Counted from the stretch's first letter, positions 36,191 to 44,472 are shown. The stretch is DNA of 64,000 nucleotides from Candidatus Marivariicella framensis (GCA_905182735.1 CAJJCT010000016.1:54818-118817); one strand, 5' to 3'. Program-made: numbers and translations. Notes: generated by a model not told the origin, from the sequence alone.

Positions 36191-37972
36191 TTAGTTGTTG
36201 AAATAAAGATTATCAATGTAAACTGTTCCGTCAGCAGTTCCCACAATCACAAATTGTGAAATAGCACCTTTAGTAGTTAAAGAGGTGAGAGTTGATAAAT
36301 CAATATCTACTCCTTGCCATTGATTATTAGTGGTTATAGTAATCTCTTCTTCTCCTCCATCTACATCATCTCCTCCTCCATAAGCACCATCTGCTCCGAA
36401 ATCAACAATTTTAATTTTGAAAGAAGAAAGATCAGCTGACCATATATCAATATGGAAGTTTGTAGAAGAACTTGCATCCACACCTGACGCCATGTCAACA
36501 CCTGTATAACGGCCTGATCCACCATCTGCAAAGCTATATTTTTGAACAAAATCACCTGTTACGACTTCTTCTGTTGAATGAGTAGTTCCTTGTCCCCAAT
36601 CAGTTGACCACCTAGTAACTGCAACTGGCGCTGTATATGCCTCACTAAAAATTGAAACTACATTTGCTGCAGCCAAACTCGGAGTTGTAGCAGATGAACT
36701 AGGACTAGTGCCTAAAGCTGTTGCAAAAAAGTAAAGGTTATCAATGAAAACAGTTCCATCTGATGTTCCTTCAATAACAAATTGAGAAATTGCTCCTTTA
36801 GTTGTTAATGCTGGATAATCAGATAAAGGAATATCAACTCCTACCCATTGAGTATTTGCAGAAATAGCTATTTCTTTAACATCCTCAACATCATCTCCAC
36901 CACCATAAGCTCCATCAGCTCCGAAATCAACAATTTTTAATTTAAAAGATGATGAATCAGCCGACCAAACATCAACATGAATATTATTTGTAGAAGATGC
37001 ATCAACACCAGAAGCCATGTTAACTCCTGTATATATTCCAGATCCAGAATCTGAAAAAGTATATTGCTGAACTGAATAAGATGAAGTAATATCTATGGTA
37101 GCATGGGTGGTTCCTTGAGCCCAAGAAGTTGACCATTCTGTAACTGCAACTGGAGCAGTATATGCTGCGCTATATATAGAAACTACATTTGTTGATGAAA
37201 CCGAAGGAGTAGCTGGAGGGGCAACCGGAACTACTATAACTGGACAACCATTAGTAGTTGCATCTCCAGCATCCGCTGGGCAAGTATCAACTGAATCTAT
37301 TAATCCGTCTGCATCAGTATCAGGAACAGAAGCACCTACAAGCCCTCCTGTAACATTATCAATTAGAAAAGCACCCATTGTTTCAGTTCCAAACCCAATA
37401 AAAATTGCAAGTTTAGAATAAGTTGTTAGATCGGATAAAGGTTGAGCCTCAGGTTGTCCGTTTCCATATGGATAACTATTTACTCTATTTGCACCAAAAT
37501 CAAAAGTTAAAGTTCTCCAACCTGATCCAGAAGTAGTAACCAAAACCTCTACTGGGTAACTTCCTGCGGGTTGTCCTTCTAATTTAGCTAAAACACCTAG
37601 TTCAATCGCAGTGTTTTGATAAAAGTCAAATGATATAACTTGTGCATCTGTACTACTCATGTCTATAAGTTTAGAGGGAAGAATTGATGCAGCTTCATAT
37701 GCAGCTCCAGAATTTACAATTAGACCTGCAGAAGCAGAGTTTTCAAAAGAAGTAACACCATCTGATATAAGAAAAACTCCCTGTGTTGATTCAAAATCAT
37801 TAATTACAGTATCAGGAGTTACGGGAGTTACAGGGTCAGTAGTTACAGGATCTGTTGGGTCTGTTACTACAGGAGTATCTACTATTAAAGCATCACCGTC
37901 ATCTCCATAACATGACGAAAGTAATGTGAGGGCTGTAACTGCAATGAGCATATTTAATTTATTATATTTCAT
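36191..37972 (-). CDS. Surface glycan-binding lipoprotein with two CBM-like repeats
   Basis: This 593-residue lipoprotein has a lipobox LLSSC (Cys21) and a Pro/Thr/Asp linker (about 31-55). A first beta domain fills about 57-210. A thrombospondin-3-like Asp segment follows (DTDADGLIDSVDTCP, about 217-231). Two tandem copies of a roughly 155-residue module (262-417 and 436-593) complete it. Each copy has SxAYTAPVAVT, VDFGADGAYGGGDDV and ISQFVI and ends in IDNLYF. This module is common on flavobacterial GH16 and SusD-linked proteins and likely binds beta-glucan at the cell surface. The start at 37972 replaces one 45 bases upstream because it places the signal sequence correctly. Confidence 0.82.
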   Translation of the reverse strand: MKYNKLNMLIAVTALTLLSSCYGDDGDALIVDTPVVTDPTDPVTTDPVTPVTPDTVINDFESTQGVFLISDGVTSFENSASAGLIVNSGAAYEAASILPSKLIDMSSTDAQVISFDFYQNTAIELGVLAKLEGQPAGSYPVEVLVTTSGSGWRTLTFDFGANRVNSYPYGNGQPEAQPLSDLTTYSKLAIFIGFGTETMGAFLIDNVTGGLVGASVPDTDADGLIDSVDTCPADAGDATTNGCPVIVVPVAPPATPSVSSTNVVSIYSAAYTAPVAVTEWSTSWAQGTTHATIDITSSYSVQQYTFSDSGSGIYTGVNMASGVDASSTNNIHVDVWSADSSSFKLKIVDFGADGAYGGGDDVEDVKEIAISANTQWVGVDIPLSDYPALTTKGAISQFVIEGTSDGTVFIDNLYFFATALGTSPSSSATTPSLAAANVVSIFSEAYTAPVAVTRWSTDWGQGTTHSTEEVVTGDFVQKYSFADGGSGRYTGVDMASGVDASSSTNFHIDIWSADLSSFKIKIVDFGADGAYGGGDDVDGGEEEITITTNNQWQGVDIDLSTLTSLTTKGAISQFVIVGTADGTVYIDNLYFNN

Positions 37973-38030
37973 ATATGATTTTTTAATTTTATTTTTTAAA
38001 GTAGGGCGAATTAACAAATAAAATTTTTTT

Positions 38031-38218
38031 TAACCTCTGATAAACAACTATTTAAGATATTTTTTGATTGTTTATATTAATTCTAAATAAAAAAGTTTTC
38101 CATTTTACAGGAAAACTTCTCATCAGTTGCTTTATCTATTTGGGTTCGCAACACACAATACTTTTTTGCTTTATACTAAATCACATTTTTATTTACTTGC
38201 GATTATAATGGATAATGG
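38031..38218. repeat. Tandem repeat unit, copy 1
   Basis: This 188-bp unit recurs 241 bp downstream at 38272-38459 without gaps and with about 24 mismatches by hand count (roughly 87% identity). The differences cluster in what would be hairpin loops and the 3' flank. It contains the first copy of the two-hairpin element and lies in a gene-free 525-bp stretch. Confidence 0.9.
38085..38152 (-). ncRNA. Candidate two-hairpin small RNA or 3'-UTR element, copy 1
   Basis: Read on the minus strand: GTTGC, a 17-base loop and GCAAC; then TGATGAG; then AAGTTTTCC, an 8-base loop and GGAAAACTT; then a T-rich tract. The last hairpin with its T tract is a typical intrinsic terminator. Comparison with copy 2 shows a paired base change and a change to a wobble pair that is only tolerated on minus-strand RNA. 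It could be an independent RNA or the 3' end of the 231-residue gene's mRNA. Confidence 0.4.
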
Positions 38219-38228
38219 TTATTTACAA

Positions 38229-38261
38229 TTAATTATCATTGTATGTGGTATTTAAGAAATT
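38229..38261 (-). pseudogene. Duplicated C-terminal tail of the 231-residue protein
   Basis: On the minus strand this reads NFLNTTYNDN and a stop, matching the last ten residues of the intact gene at 38498-39193 except for one Ile to Thr change. It shows that the duplication once included the end of that gene. The rest of the extra gene copy has been deleted. Confidence 0.65.
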
Positions 38262-38271
38262 AAATTATTTT

Positions 38272-38459
38272 TAACCTCTAATAAAAAACTATTTAAGATA
38301 TTTTTTACTTGTCTTTACTGATTCTAAATAAAAAAGCCTTCCGTTTTATAGGAAAGCTTCTCATCAGTTGCTTTCCTTATTAAGGTACGCAACACACAAC
38401 ACTTTTATGCTTTATACTAAATCACATTTTTATTTACTTGCGATTATAATAGATAGTGC
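38272..38459. repeat. Tandem repeat unit, copy 2
   Basis: This is the second copy of the 188-bp unit described at 38031-38218, at a 241-bp offset. It lies directly downstream (minus strand) of the intact 231-residue gene, which suggests it is the original position. The other copy arose by tandem duplication or unequal exchange. Confidence 0.9.
38326..38393 (-). ncRNA. Candidate two-hairpin small RNA or 3'-UTR element, copy 2
   Basis: The minus strand again reads GTTGC, loop, GCAAC, TGATGAG, then AAGCTTTCC, loop, GGAAGGCTT and a T tract. Relative to copy 1, the fourth pair of the terminator stem has changed from T-A to C-G. The fifth pair has become T-G, which pairs in minus-strand RNA but would be C-A on the plus strand. 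The GTTGC/GCAAC stem is unchanged while its loop differs at six positions. As the terminator of the preceding sulfur-type operon it is well placed. Confidence 0.45.
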
Positions 38460-38497
38460 AAATATAGACATTTTATAATGATCCTAGTTGTTTACAA

Positions 38498-39193
38498 TTA
38501 ATTATCATTGTATATGGTGTTTAAGAAATTTGAAATATTTTTTGCTCTTTTTCTATGCTCAATAAACCACCCTAATTGAGCTTTGTTTACTGTTTTAAGA
38601 TATTGCAGATTACTCAAAAATATTTTATTTGTTTTAATGTCAGAAAAATTTAAGTCAACTTTTCCTTTTGGTTTAGTAAATTCAATATCATAAACAGTCA
38701 TATTATCAAATACATAAGGGTCAAATATTACATTTATCTGATCAAAAACTCTTCTAACCAAATACTCCTCTCTTTCTCTTATATAGTCAATAAAAATAAA
38801 ATTATCATCGTAATCTAAAAGAGTATCAATAACTTTTTGATTTTTTATAAGTGTTAAACTTCCAGAGTTTTTTAATTGCTCAATTGAGGAATTATTAGCA
38901 AAGAATCTTGATGGTCTTGGAAGATATCTAGCGTAATAATATAAATCATTGGAGAACTCATTAAATTTTTTATTATTAAAAATAAAATAAATCGAATCAA
39001 TTTGAATTTCTCTTTGTTTTCTTCTTAATATAAGAACATCTAAATCTTTAATATCATTAGTTAAATCGTTTTTAAACGAATTAACAAAATCAATTTCACG
39101 TTTTTGTTCAGACAAATCTTCTCTATAGTTTTCTACAAAAAAACCCAGTGATATTGCTAAAAATAACATCAAAAACTCTCTTATAAATTTCAT
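38498..39193 (-). CDS. Membrane-anchored protein of unknown function
   Basis: The 231-residue protein has one N-terminal membrane helix (about 8-20) followed by a charged, mostly helical region (ENYREDLSEQKREIDFVNSFKNDL in part). It resembles the anchored DUF6090-like proteins of flavobacteria, whose role is unknown. It is the last gene after two DsrE-like genes with gaps of 6 bp. A duplicate of its last ten codons survives downstream. Confidence 0.7.
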   Translation of the reverse strand: MKFIREFLMLFLAISLGFFVENYREDLSEQKREIDFVNSFKNDLTNDIKDLDVLILRRKQREIQIDSIYFIFNNKKFNEFSNDLYYYARYLPRPSRFFANNSSIEQLKNSGSLTLIKNQKVIDTLLDYDDNFIFIDYIREREEYLVRRVFDQINVIFDPYVFDNMTVYDIEFTKPKGKVDLNFSDIKTNKIFLSNLQYLKTVNKAQLGWFIEHRKRAKNISNFLNTIYNDN

Positions 39194-39199
39194 TAAAAA

Positions 39200-39622
39200 T
39201 TAATTTGAGGAATTAAACCCTTCTTTAATATAGCCCCAACCCTTAGACTGCTTAATAGCTATTTCAAGAATACCATCTGGAACAGTTTCTACACCCTTAA
39301 CTAAGTCTTTTTTATTTAACCCTAATTTATTCATAGTAGCTTCACAAAGAATTACACGAGCATTATCTAGTGAAATGACTTTAGAAAGCTTTTCTGCAAT
39401 TTCTTTGTTTTCATAAGTTGCCATTTTACCTGCTCCACTATACATAACCAACTCAAACTCAGAATCAGGATATGCATTTGCCATAAGAGATAAATGTTTT
39501 ATTGCTGTTTTATGAACTTTAGGGCTTGAGCTAGTAATGTCAAATACAACTTTAATTTTATGCTCTTGTGCCAAAATATTAAAGCTGAAAAGTAGAAATG
39601 AAATTAAAAATATTTTTTTCAT
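39200..39622 (-). CDS. Exported DsrE-family protein
   Basis: The 140-residue protein has a signal peptide ending near ILAQ and a DsrE/DsrF-like alpha/beta fold (KVVFDITS, FELVMYSGAG, ARVILCEATM). One cysteine (Cys93) lies where DsrE-fold proteins carry their sulfur-binding residue. The C-terminal block VPDGILEIAIKQ and GWGYIKEG matches a block in the neighbouring Tat-exported protein. DsrE-like proteins handle sulfane sulfur. The periplasmic location and the adjacent TsdA-like cytochrome suggest sulfur oxidation. Confidence 0.85.
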   Translation of the reverse strand: MKKIFLISFLLFSFNILAQEHKIKVVFDITSSSPKVHKTAIKHLSLMANAYPDSEFELVMYSGAGKMATYENKEIAEKLSKVISLDNARVILCEATMNKLGLNKKDLVKGVETVPDGILEIAIKQSKGWGYIKEGFNSSN

Positions 39623-39628
39623 AAAATT

Positions 39629-40309
39629 TTAATTTCCAGCAAATATATAACCACATCCGTTTTCTTGGGCTCTGCCTAACGCCCATACACCTGAAGGAAC
39701 AAGTTCAACTCCAGGGAGTAAACCATCTATCATATCTTCATATACATCTTTAGCGTCTAGACCCATTTGATTTGCAATAACACCACTATATACTTGTGTT
39801 GCTAGATTACAAATACAAAACAAAGCTCCTCGTTCTTGTAGACGTTTTATTCCCTCAACTTGAGGAAGAGGTAAATCTCCTTTTTGTGGATCATATACTG
39901 TATTTCTTTGGGATGGCTCACCTGTTGAATTGTCATTTATTTCAAAAACTTTACCGATTGGATACTTTTTCCACACATTTGAATTAAAAGCATATGCAAT
40001 ACCTGAATGACGAAGAACAGTCATAGCAGTTATATCACTGTCGGGTGAGCCTGTTTGGTTGTTTGATTCATAAAACGCCCAGTTCCAAACAATAGGTAGT
40101 GTTCCGTGAGGAGTGCTTCCATCATACGCTATCCTGTGGGTTCCTTTAATTTTTTTAAACCATTCTTCAGCATCTTTTGTGTCAAGATTATTAAATTCTG
40201 GAAGAGTTTCCATGTTTTCAAATTCTTTGACCATCTTTGGAAAAGCTGATGCGCTTACTCCCAAGGCAAGAGTTGCAAAAAATGATCTTCTAGATTTATT
40301 TGTTTTCAT
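39629..40309 (-). CDS. Tat-exported DsrE-fold protein
   Basis: The 226-residue protein opens with a twin-arginine motif (SRRSFFATLALG), so it is probably folded in the cytoplasm before export. Its C-terminal half has ALFCICNLAT (Cys165, Cys167) and the block VPSGVWALGRAQENGCGYIFAG. These align by eye with VILCEAT and VPDGILEIAIKQ of the next gene. The central VLRHSGIAYAFNSNVW is typical of exported DsrE-like proteins. Tat use may mean that a cofactor or partner is bound. Its substrate is unknown. Confidence 0.78.
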   Translation of the reverse strand: MKTNKSRRSFFATLALGVSASAFPKMVKEFENMETLPEFNNLDTKDAEEWFKKIKGTHRIAYDGSTPHGTLPIVWNWAFYESNNQTGSPDSDITAMTVLRHSGIAYAFNSNVWKKYPIGKVFEINDNSTGEPSQRNTVYDPQKGDLPLPQVEGIKRLQERGALFCICNLATQVYSGVIANQMGLDAKDVYEDMIDGLLPGVELVPSGVWALGRAQENGCGYIFAGN

Positions 40310-40325
40310 ATTTATTAATTTAAGG

Positions 40326-41348
40326 TTATTTACTTTTTTTTATGTTATACTCTGTTTTATAAAAATCAAAAATTGGTTGAAAAGGACCAAGTTGATGCTG
40401 TGATTGAGAAAACGAATCAACATATGGAGGATATGGAGTTGACATTGGCTTTTTCTTTAAATCAGGAAAATCTTCCTTAAGATTTTTTTTTAAAGGTCTC
40501 AATTGTTTGTTTATGAATCCTGCTACATCATAGGATTCTTCATCTGTCAAAATAGGAGACTCAAAAGTTGTTCCTTGAGGCATATTATATTTTATAAAAG
40601 TTGCAGCAGTCAAGACTCTTGTCATACCCGCTCCATTATTGTATGAGTTTGAGCCCCATAAAGGAGGGTAAAGGTATGTATATTGATCAATTTTTTGACC
40701 TTGACCATCAGCTCCATGACATTCAACACAAACTCTTTTAAAGACAACTTCACCTTTAACTAAATCTACTTTTCTATCAGGATATTCTATTGACTTCAGT
40801 CCTTTTCCAGCAACTACTTCGTTTGTTCTTACATAACGTCCCAACCAATTTATATAAGATACAATTGCAATCATTTCAGTGCTATTATTTTTCAGTCTAA
40901 TTCCATTCATGCTTCTTTCAAAACAACCATTTATTCTGTCTTCTAAACTTCCAATTATATCTTCTCTTCCTCTATACTGAGGAAATCGTTTGTCAACACC
41001 AATAAGAGGCATTGCAAAGGGCTGAGTGCCTGCATTTAAATGACAGTTAGTACATGACAAAGAATTTCCTACAAAAGGAGATTCAAGTGATGTTTCTCCT
41101 AGTAACAGATATGTTTCGTTAAAAATTTTATAACCATGTTTAATCTCTTTACCTGTTTTTGTTTCAGGCAAAGTATTTATGTCATAATTCATAGAGTATA
41201 TGCTCAAATCAATCTTTTCTTCTTTTGGAGAATCACCACCTAGATAGAGTACTATAAATAAAAATACAATCATCAAAAAGTAAAAAAAATAGTTTGATAT
41301 TCTTTTTAATCCATTAAAAAAAATCTCGTTGGACGAGTTATTATCCAT
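40326..41348 (-). CDS. Dihaem cytochrome c, thiosulfate dehydrogenase (TsdA)-like
   Basis: TsdA-type enzymes join two thiosulfates to tetrathionate, or run the reverse reaction, using two c-type haems. The 340-residue protein has an N-terminal membrane helix (about 17-37) and two haem sites, CTNCH at 99-103 and CVECH at 207-211. Cys142 in RINGCFERSMNG lies where TsdA has its unusual cysteine haem ligand. Met256 in YNMPQGT could ligate haem 2. QYRGRED and SLEDRIN also match the family. It is the first gene of an operon with two DsrE-like proteins. Confidence 0.8.
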   Translation of the reverse strand: MDNNSSNEIFFNGLKRISNYFFYFLMIVFLFIVLYLGGDSPKEEKIDLSIYSMNYDINTLPETKTGKEIKHGYKIFNETYLLLGETSLESPFVGNSLSCTNCHLNAGTQPFAMPLIGVDKRFPQYRGREDIIGSLEDRINGCFERSMNGIRLKNNSTEMIAIVSYINWLGRYVRTNEVVAGKGLKSIEYPDRKVDLVKGEVVFKRVCVECHGADGQGQKIDQYTYLYPPLWGSNSYNNGAGMTRVLTAATFIKYNMPQGTTFESPILTDEESYDVAGFINKQLRPLKKNLKEDFPDLKKKPMSTPYPPYVDSFSQSQHQLGPFQPIFDFYKTEYNIKKSK

Positions 41349-41400
41349 GAAATAGGATTATGCTTAGTATAAATATAATATAAAACAAGGATTTTTTTTT

Positions 41401-41459
41401 AATGTTTCAATTATTATTAGTCATTAAAATGTTAATTTTTGAAATAATAATAAAACATT
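41401..41459. repeat. Long imperfect inverted repeat between divergent genes
   Basis: The arms 41401-41418 and 41443-41459 pair over 7 + 9 bp (AATGTTT...ATTATTATT with AATAATAAT...AAACATT) around a short bulge, with a 24-bp spacer. It lies in the 185-bp gap between the cytochrome operon and the D-aminoacylase-like gene. It could be an operator for both, but AT-rich composition weakens the case. Confidence 0.35.
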
Positions 41460-41533
41460 CAATATTTTATTTGTTTAAAATTCATAAAGTGAATATCATT
41501 ATTTTAATATATTTATATTCAAACACTTAAGTC

Positions 41534-43150
41534 ATGATAAAAAAATATTTATTTACAGCTTTCTTTTTTATGCTTTTAAATAGTTGCAATCAAAATGTTT
41601 CTTCATGTGATATATTAATTGAAAACGGAATGATATATGACGGTTCAGGAGAAAAGCCATATCAGGGATCAGTTGCAATTAAGAATGAAAAAATATTATA
41701 CGTAGGTCCATTAAAAAAATTTAATTCAAAAAAAACAATCAATGCTAAGGGAAAAGCTGTTTCTCCAGGATTTATAAATATGCTCAGCTGGGCATATGGC
41801 TCATTATTAAAAGATGGAAGATCCATGAGTGATATCAAGCAAGGCGTAACTCTAGAGGTTTTTGGAGAAGGAACCTCTCCAGGCCCAAATGGAGTCAAGG
41901 ATAGTTCTAACTATATTTCATTTGGAGGAGCCATGAGTAAATTAGAGTCTAATGGAGTTTCAACAAATATAGCATCCTTTTTAGGAGCTACAACTGTAAG
42001 AATTCAAGAAGTTGGATATGACAATAGAAAAGCAACTTTGGAAGAAATAACTAAAATGAAAGAATTAGTCAGAAAAAGTATGGAAGAGGGAGCTATGGGT
42101 ATCGGATCGTCATTAATTTATGCTCCTGCAGACTATGCTAGTACTGATGAACTGATTGCTTTAAGCAAAACTGCATCTGAATATGGAGGTATGTATATTT
42201 CTCATATAAGAAATGAAGACAGCAGGGTTTTAGAAGCAATAGATGAATTAATTAAAATTTCAAAAGAAGCAGATATACCTGCTGAAATTTATCATTTAAA
42301 AGCTTCTAGAAAATCTAATTGGAATCTTTTGGATAAAATGATTGATAAAATTGAAAAGGCGAGAGCCGAAGGTTTAGAAATTACAGCTGACATGTATACT
42401 TATAACGCGTCATCTACTGGTTTAACAGGAGTCATTCCAACATGGATCCAAGAAGGAGGTCATAGAGCATGGATTAATCGTATGCAAGAACCAGGTCCTA
42501 GAAAAAGAATAATTGAAGATATTAAGAAAGAATTAAAAGATCAAGCTCCTGAAGGAATTCTAATGGTAGGTTTTAATAAAGAGTCTATGGCTGAAAAATA
42601 TATTGGAATGACAATAGCTCAGGCAGCTAAAGAAAGGAATCAAACTCCAGAGGAGGCTATAGTAGATTTAGTAATAGAAGACGACAGCAGAATTCAATGT
42701 ATTTATTTTAGTATGAGTGAAGAAAATATTAGAAAAAAAATAAAGTTATCATGGGTTTCATTTTGTTCTGATGCCGGCTCTTTTTCTGATTCACCTGAAG
42801 GGTTCAGAACCCATCCAAGAGCTTTTGGAAGCTTTATACGTGTTATTGGAAAATATTCTCGCGATGAAGGTTTAATTTCACTTGAGGAAGGTATTAGAAA
42901 ATTAACAGGTTTTCCAGCTCAAAATTTAGGTTTAAAGGATAGAGGACTTCTTAAAGAAAAATTCTATGCAGATGTAGTGATTTTCGATCCAGATACAGTT
43001 GGAGATAAAGCAACTTTTAATGATCCTTTAAAGTATGCAGATGGAATTGAACATGTCTTTGTTAATGGTCAACAAGTGATTGACAGCGGTTTCCATACGG
43101 GAGTTTTTTCTGGGAAATTTATTAAAGGTCCTGGATATATAAATAATTAA
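41534..43150 (+). CDS. D-aminoacylase-like amidohydrolase lipoprotein lacking HxH
   Basis: The 538-residue protein begins with a lipoprotein signal (LLNSC, Cys18) and is related to N-acyl-D-amino-acid deacylases. It keeps YISHIRNED, EIYHLKA and FCSDAGS, which carry the later metal and catalytic residues. The usual HxH after the first strand is replaced by INMLSW (81-86), and the usual bridging Cys motif GNCG is GEGT with Glu112. This matches a subgroup seen in Bacteroidota, so activity may be altered. Its TAA shares TTAA with the stop of the convergent oxidoreductase gene. Confidence 0.8.
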   Translation: MIKKYLFTAFFFMLLNSCNQNVSSCDILIENGMIYDGSGEKPYQGSVAIKNEKILYVGPLKKFNSKKTINAKGKAVSPGFINMLSWAYGSLLKDGRSMSDIKQGVTLEVFGEGTSPGPNGVKDSSNYISFGGAMSKLESNGVSTNIASFLGATTVRIQEVGYDNRKATLEEITKMKELVRKSMEEGAMGIGSSLIYAPADYASTDELIALSKTASEYGGMYISHIRNEDSRVLEAIDELIKISKEADIPAEIYHLKASRKSNWNLLDKMIDKIEKARAEGLEITADMYTYNASSTGLTGVIPTWIQEGGHRAWINRMQEPGPRKRIIEDIKKELKDQAPEGILMVGFNKESMAEKYIGMTIAQAAKERNQTPEEAIVDLVIEDDSRIQCIYFSMSEENIRKKIKLSWVSFCSDAGSFSDSPEGFRTHPRAFGSFIRVIGKYSRDEGLISLEEGIRKLTGFPAQNLGLKDRGLLKEKFYADVVIFDPDTVGDKATFNDPLKYADGIEHVFVNGQQVIDSGFHTGVFSGKFIKGPGYINN

Positions 43151-44472
43151 AACTCACGATAAGAACCTGAGATATATTGATTTGCCTTTGCTTCTTTGAA
43201 CATAGCTGAATCTTTATCCCAATTCAAATTCTCCCCGGGAAAACGCCCTGCAATAACTCCTAATAGTATTGTCTCCGTAAGTTTTGAGGCATATGAAAAT
43301 GGGGCTGAACATTTATCTTTTCCAAGACAAGCATCCACAAACTGATGATAATGTTTTTTACTTTCTAACTCATAGTTTCGAACAGGATCTTCTAAATCAA
43401 ATTTTTCAAAATTAATTTCTTGATATTTACCATCAACAATCAGCTGTGGTTCTTTCATAAAGTGTGGAAGATATAATCTTCCTTTTTCACCTATAAACAT
43501 AGACCCTTGGTCATGAAGAACCTCATTATTTGGAAGTTTTAAATTTAGATGTTTATCTGGAGCATCAGCCCCATCATACCAAACCCATTTTAATTCTTTA
43601 GTTGTATACTCAGTTCCAGGAAAAATATATGTAACCTTGTTTTTTTCTGGAAAACCAAACCCATTAGGCAGCCTACATTCATTTTTAATTGTTTTAGGAA
43701 CATCAAGTGCCAAGGCGTTATAAGGAGTGTCAAAAATATGCACTCCCATATCTCCCAAAGTACCACAACCAAAATCTACTAATTTTCTCCAGTTTCCAGG
43801 GTGATAAATTTCTTTTTTATAATTTCTCTTTTTTGCAGTACCAGTCCATAGATTCCAATCTAAAGTAGATGGAATCGGATCTGTTCCTTCAGGCTTAGGC
43901 CCATCATAACCCCAGTTTTTTGGAGACCAAGCACGAACAGTATTTACTTTTCCAATAATTCCTGATTGAATAAGTTTTGTAGCTAATTTATAATCATAAA
44001 AAGAATGGACTTGGATACCCATCTGTGTTACTAAGTTTTTTTCTTTTGCAACCATCTGCATTTTCCTGGCTTCTGAAATATGATGAGTAAGTGGCTTTTG
44101 ACAATATACTGGCTTACCAATATTCATTGCCATTAGTGATGCTGGCGCGTGCGTATGATCAGGAGTAGAAACAATTACAGCTTCAATTTGATCTCCTACC
44201 TCACTAAGCATAATTCTGTAATCAGAATATATTTTTGCATTAGGATGTAATTCTCTTGCTTTTGCCAAGGCTTTAGAATCAACATCACAAAGAGCAAAAA
44301 CATCAACGGAATTATGTGAAGAAATTGCTTTAAGATCTTCTCCTCCCATTCCTCCAACTCCAATATGAGCTGTTTTTAATCTTTTGCTTTTTGATAGAGC
44401 CCAGCCAAAAGATGGAACAAACACAGTTGAAGCTAGGGTAGCAGAGGTCTTTAAAAAGGTTCTTTTATTCAT
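43147..44472 (-). CDS. Gfo/Idh/MocA-family oxidoreductase (exported)
   Basis: The 441-residue NAD(P)-type oxidoreductase has an N-terminal Tat-like signal with a KR variant (NKRTFLKTSA). It then carries HIGVGGMGG as dinucleotide motif, VSTPDHTHAPA and YCQKPLTHHISEA (catalytic Lys region). Such exported enzymes often oxidise sugar hydroxyls, including the C3 hydroxyl of glycosides. It overlaps the DUF1080 gene by 4 bp, a pairing expected for a 3-keto-glycoside route. The substrate is not known. Confidence 0.85.
   Translation of the reverse strand: MNKRTFLKTSATLASTVFVPSFGWALSKSKRLKTAHIGVGGMGGEDLKAISSHNSVDVFALCDVDSKALAKARELHPNAKIYSDYRIMLSEVGDQIEAVIVSTPDHTHAPASLMAMNIGKPVYCQKPLTHHISEARKMQMVAKEKNLVTQMGIQVHSFYDYKLATKLIQSGIIGKVNTVRAWSPKNWGYDGPKPEGTDPIPSTLDWNLWTGTAKKRNYKKEIYHPGNWRKLVDFGCGTLGDMGVHIFDTPYNALALDVPKTIKNECRLPNGFGFPEKNKVTYIFPGTEYTTKELKWVWYDGADAPDKHLNLKLPNNEVLHDQGSMFIGEKGRLYLPHFMKEPQLIVDGKYQEINFEKFDLEDPVRNYELESKKHYHQFVDACLGKDKCSAPFSYASKLTETILLGVIAGRFPGENLNWDKDSAMFKEAKANQYISGSYREF

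Noticed and set aside
38119..38125. CTGATGAG beside the hairpins suggested a hammerhead ribozyme core.
   Set aside because: The required GAAA after stem II and a UH cleavage site next to stem III are missing in both copies. The hairpin that follows is a terminator with a T tract.
38031..38459. Repeats considered as a CRISPR array or integron attC sites.
   Set aside because: Only two long units without regular spacers, no cas genes, and no integrase or attC core consensus nearby.
43147..43150. Four-base overlap of convergent genes as a possible annotation error.
   Set aside because: TTAA supplies TAA on each strand, and both proteins have normal C-termini, so this is simple tight packing.
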